Source: an uncultured Granulosicoccus sp. (GTDB taxonomy: Bacteria > Pseudomonadota > Gammaproteobacteria > Granulosicoccales > Granulosicoccaceae). From it: 64,000 bases of DNA. Below the pieces are notes generated by a model. That model was not told where the DNA came from. It made no database searches and was given only the letters and a program-made list of their open reading frames with translations. The position numbers and the translations under genes are program-made. Positions within the stretch are counted from its first letter, which is position 1; each line of letters begins with the position of its first letter. Shown here in pieces: positions 17,347 through 26,136 of the stretch. Location of the stretch: positions 142,192 through 206,191 of the forward strand of contig CANMQI010000012.1 of NCBI GenBank assembly GCA_947499955.1, written 5' to 3'.

Positions 17347-20004
17347 ATGAATGCGACAGCCATAAAAGACGGCGATTCGAGCGATACGCCGGATCTCGAC
17401 TCCTTCACGGCCATTGATACGGGAGGCAGAAATCCCATCGGCGGTGTCGGTCTGTTCATCGCCATCACGGCCTTCGCCTGGAGTGCGTTTCAGCTCTACG
17501 TTTCCTCCAATCTGCCGTTCTGGCTTGCAGAAGAGTTCGGCATCAACCTGATTTTCAACGGCCGGGAAGTGCGGGTCATCCACCTGGCCTTCGCCATGGC
17601 CCTGGCGTGTCTGTCATACCCCTTTTTCAAATCCAGCCCCGCGCATCGCGTACCTGCCTATGATTGGGCGCTGGCAGCCGGCAGTGTCATCTGCTGTCTG
17701 TATCTGGTCATCTTCAAGGACGAGATTGCCATGCGAGCCGGCTTGCCGACCACCGGCGATCTGCTGGCCTCTGCCTTCGGACTGATTCTCCTGGCCACCG
17801 CTGTGTACCGCTCGCTGGGTCTGCCCATGCTGATCGTGGCGGGAGTCTTCGTCCTGTATGTATTTTTCGGTGATGCGCAGTTCCTGCCCGATGTCGTGCA
17901 ATGGAAGGGCGCCTCCTTCGGCAAGGCCATGTGGCACTACTGGATGCAGAGTGAGGGCGTGTTCGGTGTAGCACTGGGTGTGGCCTCATCCATGATCTTT
18001 CTGTTCGTCCTGTTTGGTGCTCTGCTGGAGCAGGCCGGGGCGGGCAACTATTTCATCCAGCTCGCCTTTGGTGCTCTGGGTCATTTTCGTGGTGGTCCGG
18101 CCAAGGCGGCGGTGGTGGCCTCTGCGTTGAGCGGTATCTACTCAGGCTCCTCGATAGCCAATGTAGTCACTACCGGCACCTTCACCATCCCTCTGATGAA
18201 GCGCACCGGTTTCTCGGCCGAGAAGGCGGGTGCGGTGGAAGTGGCCTCATCGACCAATGGTCAGTTGACACCGCCGGTCATGGGGGCAGCAGCCTTCCTG
18301 ATCGCAGAATTCACCGGAATCTCCTATCCTGAGGTCATCAAGCATGCCTTGCTGCCTGCGTTGATTTCCTATATCGCGCTGGTCTATATCGTTCATCTGG
18401 AAGCGCTGAAGCTGGATCTGGTTGGTCTGGAAAAGCCGCCTTCGCATATGACTGTCATGCAGAAACTCATCGGTTTTCTGTTCGGTTTTCTGGCTTTCGT
18501 CGCACTGGGTGGTCTCGTTTATTACGGTCTGGGTTGGATTGGTCGGGCATTTCCCGGCATGACCTTCTTTGGTGCCGTGGCCATCTTTCTGCTGACCTAT
18601 CTGATTCTGATTGTCATCAGTGCGCGTCGTGAAGACCTGCATATGGATGACCCGTCCGCACCACTGATCACCTTGCCGAAAACCGGTGAGGTGGCCTTGA
18701 CCGGTCTGTACTTCCTGCTGCCGATCATCGTCCTGCTGTGGTGCATCCTCATCGAGCGATTGTCACCGGCACTGTCAGCCTTCTGGGCTTCCATGGGCAT
18801 GATCTTCATCGTACTGACGCAGCACCCGTTGAAGTCCATGATCCGGGGACGCTCGCATCCCGACCGAATCGGCATGCTTGACTCGGTGAAGCTGGGTTTT
18901 GCCGACTTCGGTACCGGCATGATCAGTGGTGCGCGCAGCATGGTGCCCATTGGTGTGGCCACCGGTGTTGCCGGTATCATCATCGGTACTGTCTCACTCA
19001 CCGGTGCGCATCAGGTGGTCGGGGAGTTTGTCGAATTTCTCTCCGGTGGCAGTCTGATCGTCATGCTGCTGCTGGTCGCGGTCATGAGTCTGTTGCTGGG
19101 TATGGGTCTGCCCACCACGGCCAACTACATCGTGGTGTCCTCCCTGATGGCGCCGGTCATCGTCTCCGTCGGTGCGCAGCAAGGTCTGGTGGTACCGCTG
19201 GTGGCGGTTCACATGTTTGTTTTCTACTTCGGCATTCTGGCCGACGATACACCGCCGGTGGGTCTGGCCGCCTTTGCTGCCAGTGCCATATCTGGTGGGG
19301 ATCCCATCAAGACCGGTCTGCAGGGCTTTGCCTACGATATTCGTACTGCGCTGCTGCCTTTTCTGTTCATCTTCAACACGGAACTGTTGCTGATCGATGT
19401 CGGCCTGGGCAAGGCGGTTTTCGTATTCATCGTCGGTGTCATTGCCATGATGTTGTTTGCGGCTGGTACGCAAGGCTATTTCATGGCGCGCAGCAAGATC
19501 TGGGAGTCGGGATTGCTGATGCTGGTAGCCTTCACCTTGTTCCGTCCGGGGTTCTGGCTGGATCAGGTGCAGCCGCCGTTTGACGATCTGCCCGGTTCTC
19601 AGTTGATTCAGGCGGCCGCTGACCAGCCTGTGGGTGAGCCACTGCGCTTGCGTATCGTCGGCCCCGATTTCGACTACCCGGACAAGATTGCCAGCCTGAC
19701 AGTGCTGGCCGATCTGGGCGAGGCGGATGATGGTGAAACCCGACTGGAGAATGCCGGGCTTGTGGTGGTCATGGATGATGAAGGCGCGACTCTGGAAGAG
19801 CCATTCCCCGGAACAGCATTCTTCCAGACCCTGCAGATGTTCGACTTCTATGGCGATACGCTGGTCCGTGTCGACAAGGTGCAGATACCGGCCGAGCGCA
19901 TGCACAAGGAAGTGTTCTACATTCCCGCCCTGTTGTTGCTGGGGCTGGTGATCTGGCTGCAGCGACGTCGGCAGACCAAACCCGCATTTTTTGGAAATTT
20001 CTGA
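17347..20004 (+). CDS. TRAP transporter fused permease (4TM/12TM, DctQM fusion) with DUF3394-like C-terminus
   Basis: Membrane component of the TRAP system, 885 residues. The small (DctQ-like) and large (DctM-like) subunits are fused, which is normal for TAXI systems. About sixteen or more hydrophobic helices are visible. The DctM-type motifs SGIYSGSSIANVVTTGTFTIP (about residues 262-282) and GLPTTANYIVVSSLMAPVI (about 590-610) lie in the transport domain. The last 200 residues form a soluble segment (LRLRIVGPDFDYPDK...) between two helices that matches what is called DUF3394. It probably works with the preceding binding protein in sodium-driven uptake of an organic acid. Confidence 0.93.
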   Translation: MNATAIKDGDSSDTPDLDSFTAIDTGGRNPIGGVGLFIAITAFAWSAFQLYVSSNLPFWLAEEFGINLIFNGREVRVIHLAFAMALACLSYPFFKSSPAHRVPAYDWALAAGSVICCLYLVIFKDEIAMRAGLPTTGDLLASAFGLILLATAVYRSLGLPMLIVAGVFVLYVFFGDAQFLPDVVQWKGASFGKAMWHYWMQSEGVFGVALGVASSMIFLFVLFGALLEQAGAGNYFIQLAFGALGHFRGGPAKAAVVASALSGIYSGSSIANVVTTGTFTIPLMKRTGFSAEKAGAVEVASSTNGQLTPPVMGAAAFLIAEFTGISYPEVIKHALLPALISYIALVYIVHLEALKLDLVGLEKPPSHMTVMQKLIGFLFGFLAFVALGGLVYYGLGWIGRAFPGMTFFGAVAIFLLTYLILIVISARREDLHMDDPSAPLITLPKTGEVALTGLYFLLPIIVLLWCILIERLSPALSAFWASMGMIFIVLTQHPLKSMIRGRSHPDRIGMLDSVKLGFADFGTGMISGARSMVPIGVATGVAGIIIGTVSLTGAHQVVGEFVEFLSGGSLIVMLLLVAVMSLLLGMGLPTTANYIVVSSLMAPVIVSVGAQQGLVVPLVAVHMFVFYFGILADDTPPVGLAAFAASAISGGDPIKTGLQGFAYDIRTALLPFLFIFNTELLLIDVGLGKAVFVFIVGVIAMMLFAAGTQGYFMARSKIWESGLLMLVAFTLFRPGFWLDQVQPPFDDLPGSQLIQAAADQPVGEPLRLRIVGPDFDYPDKIASLTVLADLGEADDGETRLENAGLVVVMDDEGATLEEPFPGTAFFQTLQMFDFYGDTLVRVDKVQIPAERMHKEVFYIPALLLLGLVIWLQRRRQTKPAFFGNF

Positions 20005-20015
20005 CGTTTTTCACT

Positions 20016-20546
20016 ATGGCCGATTCTGATCTGATCATCGACGACCACCGCGTTGTCTCCATGCACTACCAGCTGACCAACGGATTCGGTGAGCTGATAG
20101 ACAGCTCCCAGGGTGACCTGCCGCTGGTGTATATGCACAACACCAACGCCATCCTGCCGGCACTGGAGCGTGAGCTGACCGGGAAACGAGCAGGGGACCC
20201 GGTGGCGGTGACCATCTATCCGGAAGATGCCTACGGTTATCCGGATGAGTCTCTGATAGCCGAGTGGCCGAAGGAGCCTATCGAGAAGGTGCAGGAACTG
20301 GTTGTTGGCATGCGCTTCAAGGCGCTGGGCAAGGGTGAGGGTGAATCCCAACTGGTCACCGTCGTCGAGATTCGTGACGATACAGTTGTACTCGATGCGA
20401 ATCATCCGCTGGCAGGTCAGGTTCTGAATTTCACCGTGGCCATCGTGGATGTGCGTGACCCGACCGATGAAGAACTGGCAGCGGGCTTTGCCGCCAGCAC
20501 GAACCGGCCGAAAGATGGCGTGGACGCGAGCAGCGGCCAGGTCTGA
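20016..20546 (+). CDS. FKBP-type peptidyl-prolyl isomerase, SlyD-like
   Basis: A cytoplasmic cis-trans prolyl isomerase and chaperone, 176 residues. The FKBP half-domains (VVSMHYQLTNGFGELID and LDANHPLAGQVLNFTVAIVDV) are split by an insert-in-flap domain containing EDAYGYPDESLI, which marks the SlyD/FkpB group. The His/Cys-rich metal-binding tail of E. coli SlyD is absent; the C-terminus is a short Ser/Gly/Asp tail. The gene starts 11 bp after the TRAP permease and may be co-transcribed with it. Confidence 0.9.
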   Translation: MADSDLIIDDHRVVSMHYQLTNGFGELIDSSQGDLPLVYMHNTNAILPALERELTGKRAGDPVAVTIYPEDAYGYPDESLIAEWPKEPIEKVQELVVGMRFKALGKGEGESQLVTVVEIRDDTVVLDANHPLAGQVLNFTVAIVDVRDPTDEELAAGFAASTNRPKDGVDASSGQV

Positions 20547-20578
20547 TTGACGGCGAGGGGGCGGCACGCTGTATCAAG

Positions 20579-20674
20579 GCATCGCCAGCTCAACGCATCG
20601 CAAGTTCACTACATCGCAAGTTCGACGCATCGCAAGTTCGACGCATTGCAAGTTCAACGCATTGCAAGTTCAAT
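20579..20674. repeat. 16-bp tandem repeat, six units
   Basis: Six head-to-tail units of consensus GCATCGCAAGTTCGAC occupy 20579-20674, with 0-3 substitutions per unit and no length variation. The units differ mainly at positions 5 and 14-16. The array lies between the convergent SlyD-like and GGDEF-EAL genes. There are no spacers, so it is not a CRISPR array. Confidence 0.92.
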
Positions 20675-20740
20675 CGCGCAAGACTCGAGACTTACGGGTA
20701 TGCCGTCGTTCCTGGCGAAGCTGGTTCAGCCGCCTCGCCA

Positions 20741-22792
20741 TTACGATGCCTTGCGAAAGGGAATCGGCAGGTCGCTGTTGGAAGGCGATATCAGTGTGCT
20801 GGTGACCGCGTCATCATCCTTGCGTAATTCCAGTTCATCGGCCAGCTGCGTCAAGGGGGTGGGCATGCGCAGGCCATAGCCCTGGGCAAAATCCACTTTC
20901 ATTTCACGCAGGCATTGCAGCGCGGCATCATCTTCGACGAATTCTGCAATGGTCCGTGCACCAACGGTATGGCCAATCTGGTTGATAGCCGCCACCATGT
21001 CACGATCAACGGCATCGTCGGCAATGTTGCGCACCAGTGAGCCGTCGATTTTCAGGTAATCGAAGGAGAGTTTCTTCAAGTAGGTGAAGCTTGAAAAACC
21101 GGCACCAAAGTCGTCCAGAGCCAATTCGCAACCCAGTGCGCGAATGCGTTCGATGAACTTCTGGACCTTGTCGAAGTTGTTCACTGTCGCACTTTCCGAC
21201 ACTTCGAATGCAATATGCGATGGATCGATATCGCCACGGCTGAGCCGCTCCACGATGAAACTGCTGAAGTCATCGTCGGTAAAGGATAGCCCGGAGAGAT
21301 TGACCAGCAGGCGCGGGATGACGTGCTTGTCCTGATGCTCGGCCAGCCACTCGATCACCTGAGTGAACACCCATTGATCCACCTCCGTCATGATGTTGTA
21401 TTTTTCGGCAATCGGGATGAAACGTGCGGGCGAGTACAGTTCGCCGTTTTCGCTGCGAATACGCAACAGAATCTCGCAGTGCGCCATTTTCATGGAGCGC
21501 TCCTCGATCTCGAATACCGGTTGATAGAACAGCGACAGACGATCATCGGCCAGTGCCTTGCGAATGGCCTGGATACCGGCAAGATTGCTGCGGTACTTGA
21601 CCATCTCGGTGTCATCATCCTGAGTGACATGCACACGATTCCGACCTGATTGCTTGGCCACATAACAGGCAGAATCCACATCGGCCAGCACCCGTTCCAT
21701 GTTCTGGATCTGCCCATCGATGGGGGTGACACCCACACTCAGGCTGACCTTGAAGCTCTGCTCTTCGTACATGAAGGTGAATTCGCTGACGATCACGCGC
21801 AAGTCTTCAGCCAGACTTTGAATATCCGGAAAGCTGCGGCCCTGGGCGATGATGGCGAATTCGTCGCCACCGACCCGGGCGAACAGATCGCCACGACGCA
21901 GTCGCTGCTGCATCATCTGCGTCAGCTGGATCAGCAATTGATCACCGGCGTGATGACCACAGGTGTCATTGACGATCTTGAATCGATCCAGATCGATGTA
22001 CAGCAGTCCATGGGCATCGTCACTGCGACCGGCATTGTCGATGGTGTATTGCAGATGTTGTTCGAAGGAGCGCCGGTTGTGCAGGCCGGTCAGGTCGTCA
22101 TGGTTGGCCAGATGCGCAATGCGCTTGTTGGCTCGGGCAACACGAGCGATGACCGTGCCGGAGATGATCATTGACAGGGCAAAGGCGGCGCTCACCAGAT
22201 AGATCATCAGGCGTTGTGTTTTCTGGTAGGTCGTCTGGTTGTTCTCCAGAGCTTCTTCGGCCAGCGCCTTTTCCAGTTGTACCAGCTCGTTGAGATGGTT
22301 GAGCAGCACCAGTTCGTGCAGCTGCACCTCGTTGAGTACGCTCTTCTGCGCGGCCAGATTCTGTTCGGTGGAATGGATTTCCGAGTTGGCACGCTCATAG
22401 GCATTGGCTACCCGTGCATCGGCCTCGTTGATCTCCTTCAGGATGGCCTGTTCACGCGCATTGGCGGACAGCTCGGTCAATTCCTTGCGGGTTGTCTGGT
22501 AGCTATCAGTATGCTGAATCAGCTTGTCGAAGATACGCTGACGCTCGACGGTGTCATCGGTCTGTACCAGCGAACGCACTGCCGCAGAGCGCATGCGAAT
22601 GACGTTGCGCATATGATAAGCCCGGCTGGTCTTCTGCTCGGTATCGAGGATCACGTTCGACATGCCGACATTGACACCTTGCAGGGTACTCATTGACAGC
22701 CAGGTCGTCAGGATCATCAGCGAGAACACAAGCAGGAAACCCGCACCAATCAGCAGTTTGGTGTGGTCCTTGTTGGAGTTCTGTATGGACAT
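20741..22792 (-). CDS. Membrane GGDEF-EAL protein (cyclic-di-GMP turnover)
   Basis: A 683-residue bifunctional-type enzyme. Two transmembrane helices (about residues 13-33 and 193-215) flank a periplasmic four-helix-bundle sensor rich in Glu, Asn and Gln. The GGDEF domain has the intact active-site motif GGDEF with an inhibitory I-site RxxD (RRGD) five residues before it. The EAL domain has EIL in place of EAL but keeps the metal and catalytic residues that can be seen: Glu of EILLR, Asn of NLSG, Glu of FEVSES, DDFGAG, KIDG and QGY. Both synthesis and hydrolysis of c-di-GMP are therefore possible. It lies alone and could influence attachment, for example through the tad pili (inference). Confidence 0.93.
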   Translation of the reverse strand: MSIQNSNKDHTKLLIGAGFLLVFSLMILTTWLSMSTLQGVNVGMSNVILDTEQKTSRAYHMRNVIRMRSAAVRSLVQTDDTVERQRIFDKLIQHTDSYQTTRKELTELSANAREQAILKEINEADARVANAYERANSEIHSTEQNLAAQKSVLNEVQLHELVLLNHLNELVQLEKALAEEALENNQTTYQKTQRLMIYLVSAAFALSMIISGTVIARVARANKRIAHLANHDDLTGLHNRRSFEQHLQYTIDNAGRSDDAHGLLYIDLDRFKIVNDTCGHHAGDQLLIQLTQMMQQRLRRGDLFARVGGDEFAIIAQGRSFPDIQSLAEDLRVIVSEFTFMYEEQSFKVSLSVGVTPIDGQIQNMERVLADVDSACYVAKQSGRNRVHVTQDDDTEMVKYRSNLAGIQAIRKALADDRLSLFYQPVFEIEERSMKMAHCEILLRIRSENGELYSPARFIPIAEKYNIMTEVDQWVFTQVIEWLAEHQDKHVIPRLLVNLSGLSFTDDDFSSFIVERLSRGDIDPSHIAFEVSESATVNNFDKVQKFIERIRALGCELALDDFGAGFSSFTYLKKLSFDYLKIDGSLVRNIADDAVDRDMVAAINQIGHTVGARTIAEFVEDDAALQCLREMKVDFAQGYGLRMPTPLTQLADELELRKDDDAVTSTLISPSNSDLPIPFRKAS

Positions 22793-23066
22793 CAGTGTGT
22801 TTTTCGTCCCTGAAAATCGACAAATTCCACGAGTGCGCTCTGAGTCATCTGTCTGGCAACTGGCATTGGCATGGTGACTGAAAGAGTGGTCCTGTTATCT
22901 GCAGTGGAAAGGTGGATAGCACGAGTTTGTTCTTGTCGTCAGTGGGGTATCGGCATGTTCGGGGTTCGGTTGACCGCAGTTGTAAGGTTATTTCGGAACT
23001 ACGTCACGGAGAATTCCGTTTTCATCCGGGGCAGTGGCTTGCCGGTGATTGATTGCCCGGTATGCT

Positions 23067-24476
23067 TCACGAAAAAAGTCCATGCAACCAGAGCCGCTCG
23101 TCAGCCGTGCGGCGCTGTCGGTAGACCCAGTAATAGGCACCGTCGCGGGTTGTGGCAATGAAATAATCGCGTCGCACATCGGTGTCGTCCCACCAGCCGT
23201 TCTCGATGCGCTCCGGCAAGGTCAGTATCGTCACACTCTGGTCCAGAGGGACGGGGTCGCGCAGCAACCATAACGGCCGGGCAGGCCAGTGGCCGGGAGC
23301 TGCCTGCTTGTCGAGCAGGGCCGTGAGCCAGGCTTTCTCGGGGCGGTGATCATCACCGGTCGTTGGGGTGTACAGGGCCTCTCTGCCAAGACGTACCGAG
23401 AGTCTGTCCAGTAGTTGCTCGATGGTGCTGCCGGCTGCCTGACTTTTCAGGAACAGGTCATGGCCTTCGCGCTGCAGGCTGGCCAGTTCCGTGGACTCCA
23501 GACCAAGACGAATGACCGGGGACTCCAGAACCAGATTGCCCAGACGTTCGCTGGCTATCTGGAACAGATGCCGGGTGTTGGCGGTGGCATCGAGAAACTT
23601 CAGATCCAGGCAGGTGGTCGGACCACGGTGGTGATGCAACTGCAGCTGTAAATGTCGTACGCCCAGATCACGCGACTTCAGATAGCCGCCCAGTGCGTTC
23701 ATGAGACGGTTCAGCGGAAAGGCCAGGGCCTGGCTGTCCGGCGCCTCCAGCGGCAGGTCGAGTGCCGACAGGAACGTCTCTGCCGGCTGGTAGGCGGTGC
23801 GGGGATCCGGCAGTCGTCCATCGAGTTTGTACAGCAGGTCGGTGCAGGTGCTGCCGAAACGTCGCGTCAGGGCGGCGGCCGGCAAGGCCGTGAGCTGTGC
23901 CACTGTCTGCAGACCGGACTGGCGCAAACCCTTGAGCGTGAAATCATTCAGGGGTAACCAGCTGACAGGCACACTGACGAGTGTCTCGGCCAGCGTTTGC
24001 CGGTCGAGAATCTGCCGGTGAATGCCTGCCCGGGCAAACAGCATGGCGGCAGCCGGCGTGGGGGCGATTGCCGTGGACAGGCCCAGCTGCTGCTGCCGGA
24101 TATCATCGTGAATGTGTTCCAGCAGGGCCTCGATACCGCCGAACAGCGTCAGACTCGCCTCGATTTCCAGCACGATGGTATCGGGTGGCTCGGGGGAGAC
24201 CAGCGAGGAGTAATGCAGAGCCCAGAGTGTCAGCTGTTCCAGATGCGCCAATTGCTGCTGCTCGTCATGGTCACTGGTGATCAGCGCCGGCACCATGTCA
24301 TAGGCGTTCTTCAGAGCCTGCCCCGGACGAATGCCACTGGCCGCGGCGGTGGCATTGCAGGCAAGAATGCGGCGTCTGCTGCCTTCATGCAGAACAACCG
24401 CGCGCGGCTCGTCAGCTCCGGCATGACCCTGCCGGTCAATCGGCAGTTGCGGAAAATGCAGCGCCAGCCAGAGCAT
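23067..24476 (-). CDS. imuB: ImuB, inactive Y-family polymerase-like protein
   Basis: A 469-residue Y-family-like protein that acts as the clamp-binding hub of the SOS mutasome together with ImuA and DnaE2. The N-terminus LALHFPQLPID lacks the catalytic DxD of true Y-family polymerases, and the second acidic site is replaced by EIEASLTLFGG, as usual for ImuB. A helix-hairpin-helix region (LKGLRQSGLQTVAQLTALPA) and little-finger region follow, then a C-terminal stretch with RPLWLL typical of ImuB. It starts 3 bp after the imuA stop. No dnaE2 gene is adjacent, so a partner polymerase must be encoded elsewhere. Confidence 0.93.
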   Translation of the reverse strand: MLWLALHFPQLPIDRQGHAGADEPRAVVLHEGSRRRILACNATAAASGIRPGQALKNAYDMVPALITSDHDEQQQLAHLEQLTLWALHYSSLVSPEPPDTIVLEIEASLTLFGGIEALLEHIHDDIRQQQLGLSTAIAPTPAAAMLFARAGIHRQILDRQTLAETLVSVPVSWLPLNDFTLKGLRQSGLQTVAQLTALPAAALTRRFGSTCTDLLYKLDGRLPDPRTAYQPAETFLSALDLPLEAPDSQALAFPLNRLMNALGGYLKSRDLGVRHLQLQLHHHRGPTTCLDLKFLDATANTRHLFQIASERLGNLVLESPVIRLGLESTELASLQREGHDLFLKSQAAGSTIEQLLDRLSVRLGREALYTPTTGDDHRPEKAWLTALLDKQAAPGHWPARPLWLLRDPVPLDQSVTILTLPERIENGWWDDTDVRRDYFIATTRDGAYYWVYRQRRTADERLWLHGLFS

Positions 24477-24479
24477 GAG

Positions 24480-25235
24480 TCAGGCGCCCGGATTGCTTGC
24501 TGGATTGCTTGCTGGATTGCTTGCTGGATTGCTTGCTGGATTGCTTGCGGAGTTGGCCATGGAAAAGGGCAGCGGCAAGGGGGCTGGTATGGGCCATTCA
24601 ACGCCCTGTGAGATATCGAACTCGGCCGGCTGGATGGTGACCATGGCAGGGCTGCCGCCACGCAGCTTGAAGATGTCCAGTTGCAGACGCGCATCGACAA
24701 TGGACAGGCGCAGGCGTGCTGCCACTGGTGAATGTTCCTTGTCGGTATGCCAGGGCCTGTAGACAGTGGCCCAGGTTCTGCCGGTCTCGGCGGCCAGTTG
24801 CAGACGGCGTTGTTTCTGCGCGCTGCTGCGGCTGACCCAGGCGACCACACTGGCAAACAGCCCCGAGCGCAGTATCTGTTCAGCGGCCCAGAGCGTATTG
24901 TCATCGTCACGACTATCCACGATCAACAGCCGGTCAAGCCGAATGCCGGCGTTGCCCAGCGCCGGTGCATAGGGAATGTAGGGTGGATTGATGAGGGCGG
25001 CCCACTGACCGTCGGCGGTTATCTGGCGAAGCGCCGGTAACAGCAGGCTGAGCTCACCAATACCCTGATGTCTGCTCAGTAGTTCGGTGACACCGCCAAT
25101 GCACCAGCCTTGTGCCGGCAAGGCTCGGTCCAGGGCTTCAAACCCGGTGGAGACGGATTCGTCTTCACTGTATCGATCGCTGCCTCGCCAGAGGGTCGGC
25201 TGGGATTTCAACAGGGCATCAAGAGCGGAATCCAT
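24480..25235 (-). CDS. imuA: ImuA, RecA-like SOS mutagenesis protein
   Basis: A 251-residue RecA/SulA-related protein that partners ImuB in error-prone translesion synthesis. The beginning (STGFEALDRALPAQGWCIGGVTELL) and the segment GELSLLLPALRQ match the family; the degenerate Walker region is as expected. The C-terminus is unusual: a 12-bp DNA repeat encodes a run of Ser-Asn-Pro-Ala units over the last 20 residues. It is transcribed with imuB (3-bp gap) and lies 118 bp after lexA, most likely in one LexA-controlled operon. Confidence 0.88.
   Translation of the reverse strand: MDSALDALLKSQPTLWRGSDRYSEDESVSTGFEALDRALPAQGWCIGGVTELLSRHQGIGELSLLLPALRQITADGQWAALINPPYIPYAPALGNAGIRLDRLLIVDSRDDDNTLWAAEQILRSGLFASVVAWVSRSSAQKQRRLQLAAETGRTWATVYRPWHTDKEHSPVAARLRLSIVDARLQLDIFKLRGGSPAMVTIQPAEFDISQGVEWPIPAPLPLPFSMANSASNPASNPASNPASNPASNPGA
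24491..24550. repeat. 12-bp tandem repeat at the imuA 3' end
   Basis: Four perfect copies of GATTGCTTGCTG (24491-24538) and one with a single change (24539-24550). On the coding strand they give repeated Ser-Asn-Pro-Ala residues in frame, so copy-number change would lengthen or shorten the ImuA tail without a frameshift. Confidence 0.95.
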
Positions 25236-25304
25236 GGCGCACCGGCGGTTTCAACAAAGGCAAGATTCAGGTGTACCGCGTACCGCCAATGGCGGGTCGG
25301 GCGT

Positions 25305-25333
25305 GGTGTCTGTCAGTCGGGCTGGCAGACACC
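25305..25333 (-). terminator. Hairpin between lexA and imuA
   Basis: GGTGTCTGTCAG (25305-25316) and CTGGCAGACACC (25322-25333) pair over 12 bp with one G-T wobble and a 5-nt loop, 20 bp past the lexA stop. There is no T-run, so it may only attenuate transcription into imuA or act as a processing site. Confidence 0.5.
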
Positions 25334-25353
25334 GGCAAAGGGCTGACAGATGA

Positions 25354-25959
25354 TCAGGAATCGCGGCGTAGTACGCCAACATAAACACCTTCGATATGAA
25401 ATTCCTGTTCGCGCAGATCGATGCGAATGGGCTCGAATTCGTCATTCTCGGGTATCAGCGTGACGATATTGCCGCGACGGCGGAAACGCTTTACCGTGAC
25501 TTCATCGTTGACCCGGGCAACCACGATCTGATTGTTCTGTACGTGTTCGGTGGCGTGTACTGCCAGCAGGTCGCCGTTCAGAATGCCGACGTTCTGCATG
25601 CTGGTGCCATTGACTCGCAACAGGTAGTCGGCATGCGGGTAGAAGAGATCGGGATCGACGGGCAGGTATTCTTCGACGTTGGATTCTGACATGATAGGCT
25701 CACCGGCAGCCACACGGCCAACCAGCGGAATACCGTCTTCTTCCATTTCGCTGAGCACCCGGATGCCGCGAGAAGTCCCCGGAATCAGCTCGATGGCGCC
25801 TTTGCGCTCCAGCGCGCGCAGATGATCATCTGCAGCGGTGGGGGAGCGGAAGCCGAAATGATCGCAGATGTCAGTACGGGTAGGCGGGAAGCCGGTTCGA
25901 TCGATATGTGACTGGATCATCCGCAGAATTTCCTGTTGCCGCTTGGTAAGATCCTGCAT
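25354..25959 (-). CDS. lexA: LexA repressor
   Basis: SOS-response repressor, 201 residues from the ATG at 25959 (a TTG two codons earlier is less likely; E. coli LexA starts at the same point). The winged-helix DNA-binding domain is MQDLTKRQQEIL to PPTRTDICDHFGFRSPTAADDHL. The Ala-Gly self-cleavage site is in VGRVAAGEPI. The catalytic serine is in NGTSMQNVGI and the lysine in VNDEVTVKRF. It heads a lexA-imuA-imuB cassette, a common arrangement in proteobacteria. A LexA box lies 28 bp upstream of the start, consistent with self-repression. Confidence 0.97.
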   Translation of the reverse strand: MQDLTKRQQEILRMIQSHIDRTGFPPTRTDICDHFGFRSPTAADDHLRALERKGAIELIPGTSRGIRVLSEMEEDGIPLVGRVAAGEPIMSESNVEEYLPVDPDLFYPHADYLLRVNGTSMQNVGILNGDLLAVHATEHVQNNQIVVARVNDEVTVKRFRRRGNIVTLIPENDEFEPIRIDLREQEFHIEGVYVGVLRRDS

Positions 25960-25987
25960 GGTCAATCACTCGTTCATTGTCAGAGAC

Positions 25988-26003
25988 CTGAGTATATTTA
26001 CAG
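25988..26003 (-). promoter_or_regulatory. LexA box (SOS operator) upstream of lexA
   Basis: CTGAGTATATTTACAG on the plus strand (CTGTAAATATACTCAG on the lexA strand) matches the gammaproteobacterial LexA consensus CTGT-N8-ACAG at all but one position and has the typical AT-rich centre. It ends 28 bp before the lexA ATG. It is the only good site seen for the cassette. Confidence 0.8.
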
Positions 26004-26136
26004 TTGTCGGCCAATGCAACAGGAAATGAACCAGGCTGTGATTTCCACGCCGGGGAAGCGACCAACGACACTCGGGCTGACAGATGCGGCCAAGAGCGGC
26101 ACAATAGTGTGAAATTCATCACCTCGGCCAGCCCTC

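Noticed and set aside
18994..19905. Minus-strand frame of 303 codons inside the TRAP permease
   Set aside because: It is rich in Gln, His, Arg and Asp, as expected from antisense of a hydrophobic membrane protein, and has no independent support.
20579..20674. Possible CRISPR array
   Set aside because: Units abut directly with no spacers and no cas genes are present; it is a minisatellite.
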